Shown here: positions 6,402 through 12,554 of the stretch, piece by piece
Layout of the letters: each line of letters opens with the position of its first letter
Numbering within the stretch: position 1 is the stretch's first letter
Assembly (NCBI GenBank): GCA_902767055.1
Contig: CACXFX010000051.1
Location: 1-12,554 of the forward strand
Direction: 5' to 3'
Source: an uncultured Pseudomonadota bacterium
GTDB lineage: Bacteria; Pseudomonadota; Alphaproteobacteria; RF32; CAG-239
Length of the DNA: 12,554 nucleotides
The notes under the pieces: generated by a model
What the model saw: only the letters and a program-made list of their open reading frames with translations
The model's database searches: none
What the model was told of the DNA's origin: nothing
Made by a program: the position numbers and the translations under genes

Positions 6402-7475
6402 TTACATTTCAAAATCTTTATCTGAAAATAGAAGAAGTTCAGTTATTTTCGGTTTTTTATCGGAGGCAGCGTTTTGATTTGAGGAATTTTCAGGTGTAGG
6501 CGTATTTTTATTCGTGTTTGTTGTTGGTATATTCTGGGCAGAAGCAGCCGGGTTGACAAACTTACTGTCCGGACCATATATTCCGCCTTTGCGAAAAGCG
6601 CCGTTGGGACCTAAAGGGTGAAAATCAGCAGGTGTTCTCTCATTGCGTGAATATTTTAAATACCTTTTGATGTCATTATAATATTTATCAATTTCCTGTT
6701 GCCAATAATTAGCAAGTCCGATTTCGTGATTTTTATGATAAATATCTTTAATGATGACGGCAATATCACGTCTGAGCTCCGCATTGATACGATAGATACC
6801 GCCATTGACATAAGGAATATCTTGTTCAGTATTTTGCGCACCGACGAGTGTCAGTAACTTATACCACAATTTGCATTGTGTTTTATAATCGTGAGGTTGG
6901 TGTACCGCCTTTAAAATTTCATAAAACTGAGCGGTTCGTGAAATCCTTCTTTCGGTTTTTGTCTGTTTTGATTTTTTGCCTTCACGCGCTTTGATTTCTT
7001 TATTTTTAATAAATCTTCCTTTGATTTTTTCCTGTAATTCTTTCGGGAGCATCGCAAATGCCAGATTAAGACCTGTTTTGAGCTCATTAGATGAGCTTAA
7101 AGGACGAGTTTGGAGGTGTTTGGTATATTCTTCAAACAGTTGTATTTTTTTAGCGAGCATCGGAGATAATTTCGGCAACATATCTTCAATATCTTTTTTG
7201 CGAGCTGAAACAATATCCTGGACATCAAGAACGTACACACGCTCCGTTTCATCACGATAATAATCAGCCCCGTTGCGAGTCGTACTTTTTTCCGTCATCC
7301 AGCGAGGTGATGCACGATGTACTTCCATGTCCGTCACTTCGGCAAGATAATCAAGCGAAGCAGACGCTGACAGGCGAAAATCATCGGCATCCAAATACAA
7401 ACGGCCGCCCCAAGAAGGATCTTCAATCAGGCGCTTAAAAGCGTAGGCATTAAAAATTTCATCATCAGTCCGCAT
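6402..7475 (-). CDS. Uncharacterised 357-residue protein
   Basis: Not recognised. The ATG at 7473-7475 has GGAG 10 bases upstream, a slightly long spacing, and the gene begins 16 bases after the GNAT stop codon, so they are probably cotranscribed. No signal peptide or membrane segment is visible. Residues 1-120 look globular (GGRLYLDADDF, VYVLDVQDIVSARK). Residues ~155-180 are a Lys/Arg-rich stretch (REGKKSKQTKTERR). Residues ~180-290 are helical with many aromatic residues (LWYKLLTLVG, ANYWQQEIDKYY). The C-terminus has an Asn/Thr/Pro-rich, probably disordered linker (~315-340) and ends in a short hydrophobic-acidic tail (ELLLFSDKDFEM). The basic patch might suggest nucleic-acid contact, but this is only a guess. 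The gene is convergent with the LRR gene, with 92 bases between them and no clear terminator. Confidence 0.75.
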   Translation of the reverse strand: MRTDDEIFNAYAFKRLIEDPSWGGRLYLDADDFRLSASASLDYLAEVTDMEVHRASPRWMTEKSTTRNGADYYRDETERVYVLDVQDIVSARKKDIEDMLPKLSPMLAKKIQLFEEYTKHLQTRPLSSSNELKTGLNLAFAMLPKELQEKIKGRFIKNKEIKAREGKKSKQTKTERRISRTAQFYEILKAVHQPHDYKTQCKLWYKLLTLVGAQNTEQDIPYVNGGIYRINAELRRDIAVIIKDIYHKNHEIGLANYWQQEIDKYYNDIKRYLKYSRNERTPADFHPLGPNGAFRKGGIYGPDSKFVNPAASAQNIPTTNTNKNTPTPENSSNQNAASDKKPKITELLLFSDKDFEM

Positions 7476-7491
7476 AGGTGTTTATCTCCCA

Positions 7492-7929
7492 TTAAAGCTT
7501 TTTAGTCATCTTGGCAAATGTGATACCTTGTTCTTCAAAAATAGGGCCTTCCTGTTTAAAACCGAGTTTTTCATAAAAAGCTGCAACGGAAAGCATCGCA
7601 TGCATAATGACTTTTGTGTAACCGGCTTGCTTGGCGCGTTTTAAGGCGTATTCAACCATGCTTCGTCCGACGCCTTCACCTTGATGAACGGTATCAACCG
7701 CAACTTGCATCAAACGAATTTCGTGATCATTGAGAGGAGCTAAAATGAGCCCGCCGATAAGTTTATCATCCAAACTTTCGACGCATCCGATATGTAAATA
7801 TGAGATTTCTTTATCACGAAATGAATCTAAAAACTTTAATCCCAAAGGTTCAAGCAAAACTCTATATCTTAACTCAACAAGCTCGTCATAGCGCATTGAG
7901 CCGAATTCAACGTCAATCATCTTTTTCAT
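7492..7929 (-). CDS. GNAT family N-acetyltransferase
   Basis: 145 residues from the ATG at 7927-7929, chosen because AAAGGAGG stands 5-6 bases upstream; a TTG 20 codons earlier is not needed. The acetyl-CoA binding motif A is seen as LMQVAVDTVHQGEGVGRSM (73-91), with the QGEGVG pyrophosphate loop. The later FYEKLGF (118-124) is the motif-B end typical of small GNAT enzymes. The family transfers acetyl from acetyl-CoA to an amine on a small molecule or protein; the substrate cannot be read from the sequence. It lies between the TPR-methyltransferase and the unknown 357-residue protein, has its own likely promoter, and probably shares a transcript with the latter. Confidence 0.88.
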   Translation of the reverse strand: MKKMIDVEFGSMRYDELVELRYRVLLEPLGLKFLDSFRDKEISYLHIGCVESLDDKLIGGLILAPLNDHEIRLMQVAVDTVHQGEGVGRSMVEYALKRAKQAGYTKVIMHAMLSVAAFYEKLGFKQEGPIFEEQGITFAKMTKKL

Positions 7930-7960
7930 TTTTGCCTCCTTTGGTTGACTGTTTTGATAA

Positions 7961-7989
7961 ATTAAAACACAATTTTTAATTGTTTTCAA
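7961..7989 (-). promoter_or_regulatory. Probable promoter for the GNAT gene
   Basis: On the minus strand TTGAAA (7984-7989) and TTTAAT (7961-7966) are separated by 17 bases, placing the start of transcription near 7954, about 25 bases before the ATG. The spacer holds a perfect inverted repeat, ACAATT-TTT-AATTGT (7969-7983), which could be an operator or a weak hairpin ending transcription from the upstream gene. Confidence 0.55.
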
Positions 7990-8027
7990 TCATATATTAT
8001 AATTTTTTCAAAAAAATGTTGTTTTTT

Positions 8028-9752
8028 TTATTTAGCCTCCGCCACACATACAAAGCCTTTGACATATTGACCGTTTTCTTGGCGCAGAACAAGCGGATGA
8101 AAGTTAATTTTTTGATATAATGCATTTTTTAGGAGTTGTTTGATATAATCCGGATTATGCTGATAACGACCTGTTTCGGATATTTGAAATGTTTTGATGT
8201 TTGCCGGCGCTTGTTCAAAGCTTAAAATAAGCACAGATGGAAAAGAAAGCTTAAAAATCATTTCAAAATTTTGCAAGTACTCAATCACATCAAGGCACAA
8301 AATAAAGTCAAATTTTTGTGTGTTGTTTTGTAAATAAGTAACCGCATCACTTTGGATTAAATCTTGATAAAGTTCTTTTTCTTGAGCCTTTTGAAGCATT
8401 TTTTGTGATAAATCAACACCGATCCATATACTGTTTTTATCTTTTAAATGAGCGGCGGCGAGTCCTGTACCGCAACCTAAATCCAAAATACGGCTTTTAA
8501 GGGGTAAATTAAGCGATTTAATTTTATCAAAAACACCATAATTGATGTTTTGCATCCTTTCATCATAAAGATTTGCAAATTCATCAAACAAAACCTGAGC
8601 ATAAATTTTATCATTGTCGGTATTTTGGTGTTCAAAAGCGTTTAGGGTATGGTTTGCAAAAACATTATCCGGTGCGTTTTTTTGCCAAAGTTTTGCGATT
8701 TTTAAGGCCTCATTTTGATCTTTTTGATAAAGCAAAACAAGCGTCTCGGCAATATTAATGGAAATATTGATGTTTTGCGGGTCTTTGATAAAAGCATCGA
8801 GCATCAAATCAAGTGCGCGTTTTTCATCACCCAAATCTTTAATAACAAGTGCAAAATTATTGATCAAAGCTGCGTTGTTTTCACCGCACAGAAGCGCTTG
8901 ATGATATTCTTCCACCGCTTCAATCGTGCGTCCGTTTGCATATAAAAAATCAGCATAACATAAATGCGTTTGTCCGTTTTTTTGATCAAGATCAAGCGCT
9001 TTTTTGAAATAATCTTCGTCTTGTTCAAGAGTGCCTAAACTGATTAAAACCTCAATGCTTTTGGGATTTAATAACAATGCCTGATGAAAATATTTTAAAG
9101 CAGTTTCATCGTTATTTGTTTTTTTATAAATACGCGCAATCAAATACTTAATATCATAATATTCAAGCAGTGTATCAGCTTTTAAGGCGTATTTTAAAGC
9201 CGTACCATACTCTTTGTCGTCAAATGAAAATAAGGCCAGATGATAAAAGGGAAGGGGTGAGTTTTCAAAACGTTCGGATAAAACTTTGACGGCAGCTTTG
9301 TCATTATTTAAAACGGCTAAATTAACTTGAGCGTCAATATAATTATTATCGATTGAAATGGCTTTTTGATAGCAATCCTTAGCTTTTTGAATATCATTTA
9401 CTTTTTCATAAACTGCGCCCAAATTGTTATAGGCTTCTTTGGCGTCGGGGGCTAAGGAAATAACACTTTGATATGCTTTTATTGCCGCGTCAAATCTTGA
9501 AAGTTTAGCCAATGAAACGGCTAAATTAAAATAAATCGGCAATTTATTTGCGGCTTTTTTTAAGGCATCATCATAATATAAAACGGCGGCGTCATGTTCA
9601 TCTTTTGCGGCGGCAATTAGACCCAGCATATTTAAGATATCCGCATTTTCAGAAACGAATGATAAAAGTGAACGGCAAATTTGTTCGGCTTGGTTATAAG
9701 CGCCGTTTAAATAACATTCAGTTGCTTGTTTGAACATTAAATCAAAAGACAT
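8028..9752 (-). CDS. TPR-repeat protein fused to a SAM-dependent methyltransferase
   Basis: 574 residues from the ATG at 9750-9752, which has GAGGG 5-6 bases upstream; an in-frame GTG ten codons earlier lacks a good site. Residues ~1-370 form about ten tetratricopeptide repeats (for example AYNNLGAVYEKVNDIQKAKDCYQKAI-type units, with conserved Ala/Gly/Tyr/Pro spacing), a protein-binding scaffold. Residues ~385-574 are a class I methyltransferase: ILDLGCGTG at 422-430 binds S-adenosylmethionine, GVDLS follows as motif II, and LCLDVIEYL acts as the post-II strand. A FANLYDERM segment just before it is typical of the TPR-containing predicted methyltransferases grouped as COG4976. Target unknown; such fusions may modify a protein held by the TPR part. 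No signal peptide, so cytoplasmic. Confidence 0.9.
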   Translation of the reverse strand: MSFDLMFKQATECYLNGAYNQAEQICRSLLSFVSENADILNMLGLIAAAKDEHDAAVLYYDDALKKAANKLPIYFNLAVSLAKLSRFDAAIKAYQSVISLAPDAKEAYNNLGAVYEKVNDIQKAKDCYQKAISIDNNYIDAQVNLAVLNNDKAAVKVLSERFENSPLPFYHLALFSFDDKEYGTALKYALKADTLLEYYDIKYLIARIYKKTNNDETALKYFHQALLLNPKSIEVLISLGTLEQDEDYFKKALDLDQKNGQTHLCYADFLYANGRTIEAVEEYHQALLCGENNAALINNFALVIKDLGDEKRALDLMLDAFIKDPQNINISINIAETLVLLYQKDQNEALKIAKLWQKNAPDNVFANHTLNAFEHQNTDNDKIYAQVLFDEFANLYDERMQNINYGVFDKIKSLNLPLKSRILDLGCGTGLAAAHLKDKNSIWIGVDLSQKMLQKAQEKELYQDLIQSDAVTYLQNNTQKFDFILCLDVIEYLQNFEMIFKLSFPSVLILSFEQAPANIKTFQISETGRYQHNPDYIKQLLKNALYQKINFHPLVLRQENGQYVKGFVCVAEAK

Positions 9753-9810
9753 TTTTCCCTCTTTGAGATGATATTTTAGCACTGAAAAGATTTTTTTAAA
9801 GAGTTTTTAT

Positions 9811-9839
9811 TTGACAGTTTAGAAAAAAAGACTGATTTT
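9811..9839 (+). promoter_or_regulatory. Possible sodC promoter
   Basis: A perfect -35 box TTGACA (9811-9816) is followed at 17 bases by GATTTT (9834-9839), a weak -10 matching 3 of 6 positions. It would give a leader of ~85-90 bases for sodC. The 180 bases between the divergent methyltransferase and sodC genes hold no other good pair on the plus strand. Confidence 0.35.
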
Positions 9840-9932
9840 ATTTACTCCGATAAAATATCGCTAAAATAGAACTTTTGTTTGGTGTGATTTGATATTAAAA
9901 GTTCTTATATTTTTGATACAAAGGAGAAAAAG

Positions 9933-10454
9933 ATGAAAAAGGCGCTTTTAATTTTTATTTTGGTTTTAGTCGGTTGTTATCTTTTAGATAATGATGCAAA
10001 AACAACAGTGTACTCGACCGCATCGGAAAAAAATCAAACACCGATAGGGACTATTGTATTTAAGGATACGCCGCAAGGCTTGCTCGTTGATGTCAATTTG
10101 AATAACTTAAGCGATGGAAAGCACGGCTTTCACATCCATGAATTCGGCAGTTGTGAAGCAGATTATAACAAAGAGAGTGTTCTTGAACCGGCATTAAAAT
10201 CCGGAGGGCATTATGATCCGGATAAAACAGGTAAACATCTTGGTCCTGACAAAAAAGGGCATAAAGGTGATTTACCGGTTTTAGAGGTTTCAAAAAACGG
10301 TGATGTTAAAACAAAATTTTATGTACCGGATTTGAGTGTGCGTGAACTTCGCCACCGCTCGGTTATTATTCATGAAGGCGGCGATAATTATTCGGATTCA
10401 CCGAAGCCCTTGGGCAGAGGCGGAAAGAGAATTGCTTGCGGCGTGATTGAATGA
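9933..10454 (+). CDS. sodC: Cu/Zn superoxide dismutase, predicted lipoprotein
   Basis: 173 residues, ATG with AAGGAG 6 bases upstream. It converts superoxide to peroxide and oxygen outside the cytoplasm. The N-terminus is a lipoprotein signal peptide with lipobox LVGC, so Cys15 should be lipidated and the enzyme tethered in the envelope. Metal ligands are visible: Cu by H67 and H69 (GFHIHEFG), H93 and H147; Zn by H93 (bridging, SGGHYDP), H102, H110 and D113 (HKGD). C74 and C169 are placed for the conserved disulfide, and R166 is the active-site Arg in GGKRIACG. All key residues are present, so it should be active. Transcribed alone. It would protect against host or environmental superoxide, which fits an organism that also maintains SUF genes. 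Confidence 0.95.
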   Translation: MKKALLIFILVLVGCYLLDNDAKTTVYSTASEKNQTPIGTIVFKDTPQGLLVDVNLNNLSDGKHGFHIHEFGSCEADYNKESVLEPALKSGGHYDPDKTGKHLGPDKKGHKGDLPVLEVSKNGDVKTKFYVPDLSVRELRHRSVIIHEGGDNYSDSPKPLGRGGKRIACGVIE

Positions 10455-10463
10455 TTTTTTGAT

Positions 10464-10485
10464 GCTTTTTGGCAAAAAGTATTTT
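10464..10485 (+). terminator. Weak hairpin after sodC
   Basis: GCTTTTT-GGC-AAAAAGT (10464-10480) forms an almost pure A-U stem with a 3-base loop, followed by ATTTT, 9 bases after the sodC stop codon. The stem is weak, so termination may be incomplete; a better hairpin lies at 10584-10642. Confidence 0.3.
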
Positions 10486-10583
10486 CCAGCTATTTATTTG
10501 AAATGACGATATTTTTGATTGTTTTTAAAGGCCCAAAAAAAGGGGTTTTTGTAACACGCTCAAAAAGCGATTCTCAAAAAGTC

Positions 10584-10642
10584 ATTCAAATGCTTGCAAA
10601 CCCTTATATCTCTAAGGTTACCAAAGCATTTCAATTTTTTTT
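10584..10642 (+). terminator. Long imperfect hairpin with T-run between sodC and the ankyrin gene
   Basis: The outer arms AAATGCTT (10588-10595) and AAGCATTT (10624-10631) pair perfectly, extend by ATT/AAT across one C-C mismatch, and enclose an inner stem AACC-c-TTA / TAA-GGTT (10599-10606 with 10613-10619) with a six-base loop. Eight T follow at 10635-10642. This looks like an intrinsic terminator for sodC or the 3' end of a small RNA. The rest of 10455-10736 contains the promoter below and no convincing gene; a 72-codon frame at 10503-10721 lacks a ribosome binding site. Confidence 0.55.
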
Positions 10643-10662
10643 CAAAAAACGCAAAAAAAGGG

Positions 10663-10691
10663 TTGATTTAAACCACCGTTTATGTTACACT
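10663..10691 (+). promoter_or_regulatory. Probable promoter of the ankyrin gene
   Basis: TTGATT (10663-10668) and TACACT (10686-10691) are 17 bases apart, both 4 of 6 matches. The start near 10698 leaves a ~40-base leader with AAAAAGGA 8 bases before the ATG. Inverted repeat GGTTgatttaAACC overlaps the -35 box and CTTTTG-t-CAAAAG lies at the start site; either could be an operator. Confidence 0.5.
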
Positions 10692-10736
10692 TTTGTCAAA
10701 AGATTAAGTCAACTTTTTTAAAAAAGGATTTGAACG

Positions 10737-12110
10737 ATGGCATTAAGTAAAGCGGATGAAATGTTGCTCAAAGCGGAAACAGCTGAAGAAACAAAAAAAG
10801 CATTAGAAATGGGAGCAAATGTTAATGCTAGAAGGTATAGTGGTGAAACAGCTTTAATGCTTGCCGAAACAGCAGAACAAACAAAACTCTTGTTAGAAGC
10901 AGGTGCTGATGTTAATGCTACTTACATATATCATGGAGATAAGGAAAGTAATTACAGCAATGCCGGAATTTGGAAAGCTGCTTTATTGGAAGCACATACA
11001 GCAGAACAAACAAAACTCCTATTAGAAGCCGGTGCTGATGTTAATTTAAAATATTGGGATGGAAAAACAGCATTAATGAAAGCGAAAACAGCAGAACAAA
11101 CAAAACTCTTGTTAGAAGCAGGTGCTGATGTTAATGCCCGCATGAATAGAATTGGCTGGACAGCTTTGACTGATGCAGCATCTGAAAATCAAAATCATAA
11201 TACTGATGAGTCTGTAGCACAAATGAAATTGCTTATTAAAGCTGGAGCCAATCCTAATTTAGGACATCCTTTAATGCTTGCCGAAACAGCAGAACAAACA
11301 AAACTCTTGTTAGAAGCAGGTGCTGATGTTAATGCTGAATGGTGTGGTGAAATAGCGTTATTGAATGCTAAAACAGTAGAGCAAACAAAACTCTTGATAG
11401 AAGCCGGAGCAGATGTTAATGCTAAAGGTAGAGAAGAATGCACGGCTTTAATGCATGCCAAAACAGCAGAACAGACAAAACTTCTTATTGAAGCCGGAGC
11501 TGATGTAAATGCCAAAAATAAATATGGTGCAACAGCCTTAATGCATGCCAGAACAGCAGAACAAACAAAACTTCTTATTGAAGCCGGAGCTGATGTCAAT
11601 GCCAGAGGTGCAGATGGAAGAACAGCCTTAATGGAAGCACATACAGCAGAACAAACAAAACTTCTTATTGAAGCAGGTGCAGATGTGAACGCAAGAGATG
11701 AATTTGGAAGAACTGTATTAAATCATAGTAAAGGAGAAAAAGCAAAACTTTTATTGAAAGCTGGCGCAGACATAAATTATTTATGTATAGGTGATGTTAT
11801 GTCTTATGATGGTGAAAGACCATTGATAGAAGAATTAGAAGATCAATTAGGACTATCGCAAGAAGAATTGAAGGTGGTGATGGAATCATTACAAAAAGAC
11901 AAGGAAATTAAAGCTCAAATTGCTAAAAATAAGGAACGCTTGAAAAACGGGTCTAAACTGAAAGGTAAATCAGGTGTCGTGATTGCCGATGAAATTGCTA
12001 AAAGGCAAATTTCTGGTGAAGAAAAGCGTGTTATCACACCTGAGGTCGGTAAAGAATTGCGCCAAGAGATTATGAGAGAGCTTAATGCCAAAAAGCATCA
12101 AAAGGAATAA
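10737..12110 (+). CDS. Ankyrin-repeat protein with shortened, highly uniform repeats
   Basis: 457 residues with no signal peptide or membrane segment. Residues ~10-350 hold about 11 ankyrin-like units ending in KLLxEAGADVNA. Most of the regular ones are 30 residues long, not the canonical 33: TALMxAxTAEQTKLLIEAGADVNA plus a short hairpin, where TAEQT replaces the longer helix connection (NGHxEIV in typical repeats). One unit near residues 140-175 is longer (AASENQNHNTDESVAQMKLL). Residues ~355-457 are a charged, helical non-repeat domain (LIEELEDQLGLSQEELK, KSGVVIADEIAKRQ, ending AKKHQKE). Ankyrin arrays bind proteins; in host-associated Alphaproteobacteria many are secreted effectors, but no export signal is evident here, so that is inference. 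The DNA of the repeats is nearly identical, a sign of recent expansion or homogenisation. Confidence 0.9.
   Translation: MALSKADEMLLKAETAEETKKALEMGANVNARRYSGETALMLAETAEQTKLLLEAGADVNATYIYHGDKESNYSNAGIWKAALLEAHTAEQTKLLLEAGADVNLKYWDGKTALMKAKTAEQTKLLLEAGADVNARMNRIGWTALTDAASENQNHNTDESVAQMKLLIKAGANPNLGHPLMLAETAEQTKLLLEAGADVNAEWCGEIALLNAKTVEQTKLLIEAGADVNAKGREECTALMHAKTAEQTKLLIEAGADVNAKNKYGATALMHARTAEQTKLLIEAGADVNARGADGRTALMEAHTAEQTKLLIEAGADVNARDEFGRTVLNHSKGEKAKLLLKAGADINYLCIGDVMSYDGERPLIEELEDQLGLSQEELKVVMESLQKDKEIKAQIAKNKERLKNGSKLKGKSGVVIADEIAKRQISGEEKRVITPEVGKELRQEIMRELNAKKHQKE
10852..10919 (+). repeat. 68-bp exact direct repeat, copy 1 (in ankyrin gene)
   Basis: These 68 bases recur without a mismatch at 11269-11336, 417 bases (139 codons) downstream and in frame. 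They encode LMLAETAEQTKLLLEAGADVNA. Recombination between the copies would delete or duplicate 139 residues without shifting the frame. Confidence 0.95.
11269..11336 (+). repeat. 68-bp exact direct repeat, copy 2 (in ankyrin gene)
   Basis: Second copy of the block at 10852-10919. The core from ACAGCAGAACAAAC to GTTAATGC also occurs near 11087-11138 and, with a few changes, in the other repeat units up to ~11690. Confidence 0.95.
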
Positions 12111-12135
12111 TTTGAAACATCAATCAAAAAACATC

Positions 12136-12162
12136 AACGCCTCATCTTTTTGAGGCGTTTTT
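12136..12162. terminator. Bidirectional intrinsic terminator
   Basis: AACGCCTCA (12136-12144) and TGAGGCGTT (12151-12159) form a 9-bp stem with a six-base loop. It is followed by T on the plus strand and preceded by A-rich sequence, so it can also serve the minus strand. It lies between the converging ankyrin gene and the membrane-protein gene and should end both. Confidence 0.85.
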
Positions 12163-12169
12163 GTAAAAA

Positions 12170-12554
12170 TTATTGCTTTTTATTGTCTTTTGTTTTTGCA
12201 TCATCTTCAGTTTTTTCGATTTTGATGTTATCATCTTTCCATTTTTTGAAGGTTGTTTTAACCATACCAGAAAGTGCGCCTTTGATTTTTTCGCCCATTG
12301 TCTTTTTATCTTCGCAAATTTGGAGTACTTTGTTCCATTCTCGTCCGGCTTTTTTGCATTCAATTTCCTCGGCATGAATGATGTAATATCCGGCAAATGC
12401 CATTGCGCCGATTAAAAGCACTGCCGCGACCATTTTAAGCAAGGATTTTGCAAAAATCCAAAGCGACCAAAAACCGAGTGTTAAAAGCATCAGCATTTTG
12501 TTGGTCATCGGTTCTTGCTCTAAAACAAAGGCCAAAAGTGCAAAATAACCTAAA
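12170..12554 (-). CDS. Small membrane protein, partial at right edge
   Basis: The frame ends in TAA at 12170-12172 and stays open to the window edge, so the start is probably outside. An internal ATG at 12506-12508 (MTNKML) is possible but has no clear ribosome binding site. The visible ~127 residues include hydrophobic segments LLTLGFWSLWIF and MVAAVLLIGAMAFAGYYII, then a soluble part with two Cys (IECKKAGREW...QICEDKK) and a Lys/Asp-rich C-terminal tail ending DNKKQ. The Cys pair after the last membrane segment suggests a disulfide on the outer face or a small metal site. No family recognised. Confidence 0.7.
   Translation of the reverse strand, partial: LGYFALLAFVLEQEPMTNKMLMLLTLGFWSLWIFAKSLLKMVAAVLLIGAMAFAGYYIIHAEEIECKKAGREWNKVLQICEDKKTMGEKIKGALSGMVKTTFKKWKDDNIKIEKTEDDAKTKDNKKQ

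Noticed and set aside
7930..7989. Upstream TTG start for the GNAT gene
   Set aside because: The ATG at 7929 has a near-perfect ribosome binding site and the family domain starts after it.
10503..10721. 72-codon frame between sodC and the ankyrin gene
   Set aside because: No ribosome binding site, crosses a terminator-like hairpin and the ankyrin promoter, and its end (RVDLNHR) resembles a phrase that recurs in spurious translations of non-coding DNA.
10952..11599. Antisense frames across the ankyrin gene with repeated SAPAS.RSFVCSA motifs
   Set aside because: They are the reverse reading of the repetitive ankyrin codons; the repetition comes from the sense gene.
1..12554. CRISPR arrays, tRNA or rRNA genes, insertion sequences and phage genes
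   Set aside because: Looked for on both strands; no spacer-repeat pattern, cloverleaf, transposase or integrase was seen. The only tandem repeats are the ankyrin codons.

Overview
The window is AT-rich and densely coding. It probably comes from an alphaproteobacterium living in or with an animal host. The signs are a SUF-type iron-sulfur gene cluster, a secreted BspA-like leucine-rich-repeat protein plus the tail of a second one, an ankyrin-repeat protein and a lipoprotein Cu/Zn superoxide dismutase. Taxonomy here is inferred from gene content and not proven; gut-associated, low-GC Alphaproteobacteria fit best.

Layout. (1) 1-269 (+) is the C-terminal end of a BspA-like protein. (2) 270-5163 (-) is a compact operon-like run read right to left: sufS, sufT, sufE, sucC-like, sucD-like, comF. 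A strong internal promoter sits directly after sufS. The sucCD-like pair is the oddest part: the alpha subunit has Tyr where succinyl-CoA synthetase has its phosphorylated catalytic His, and several CoA and nucleotide signatures are altered in both subunits. (3) 5272-6309 (+) is a near-consensus sigma70 promoter, a ~160-nt leader that can fold into a long rod and ends in an intrinsic terminator, and then a complete BspA-like secreted protein. Its tail matches that of the partial protein at the left edge. (4) 6402-9752 (-) holds an uncharacterised 357-residue protein, a GNAT acetyltransferase and a TPR-methyltransferase. (5) 9933-10454 (+) is a Cu/Zn superoxide dismutase lipoprotein, followed by ~280 bases without a convincing gene that carry a large hairpin with a T-run and a promoter. 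(6) 10737-12110 (+) is an ankyrin protein built from shortened, nearly identical repeats and closed by a bidirectional terminator. (7) 12170-12554 (-) is the 3' part of a small membrane protein that runs off the right edge.

How the parts may work together. SufS and SufE mobilise sulfur and SufT helps Fe-S maturation, but the SufBCD scaffold is not in this window. The degenerate sucCD pair travels with these genes, so a non-canonical role linked to them is possible but unproven. The surface-type LRR protein appears to be under conditional transcription control, because every promoter seen lies upstream of a terminator that ends just before its ribosome binding site. The best candidates for something undescribed are the terminator-bearing leader RNA, the His-less succinyl-CoA-synthetase-like pair, and the shared C-terminal module of the two LRR proteins.
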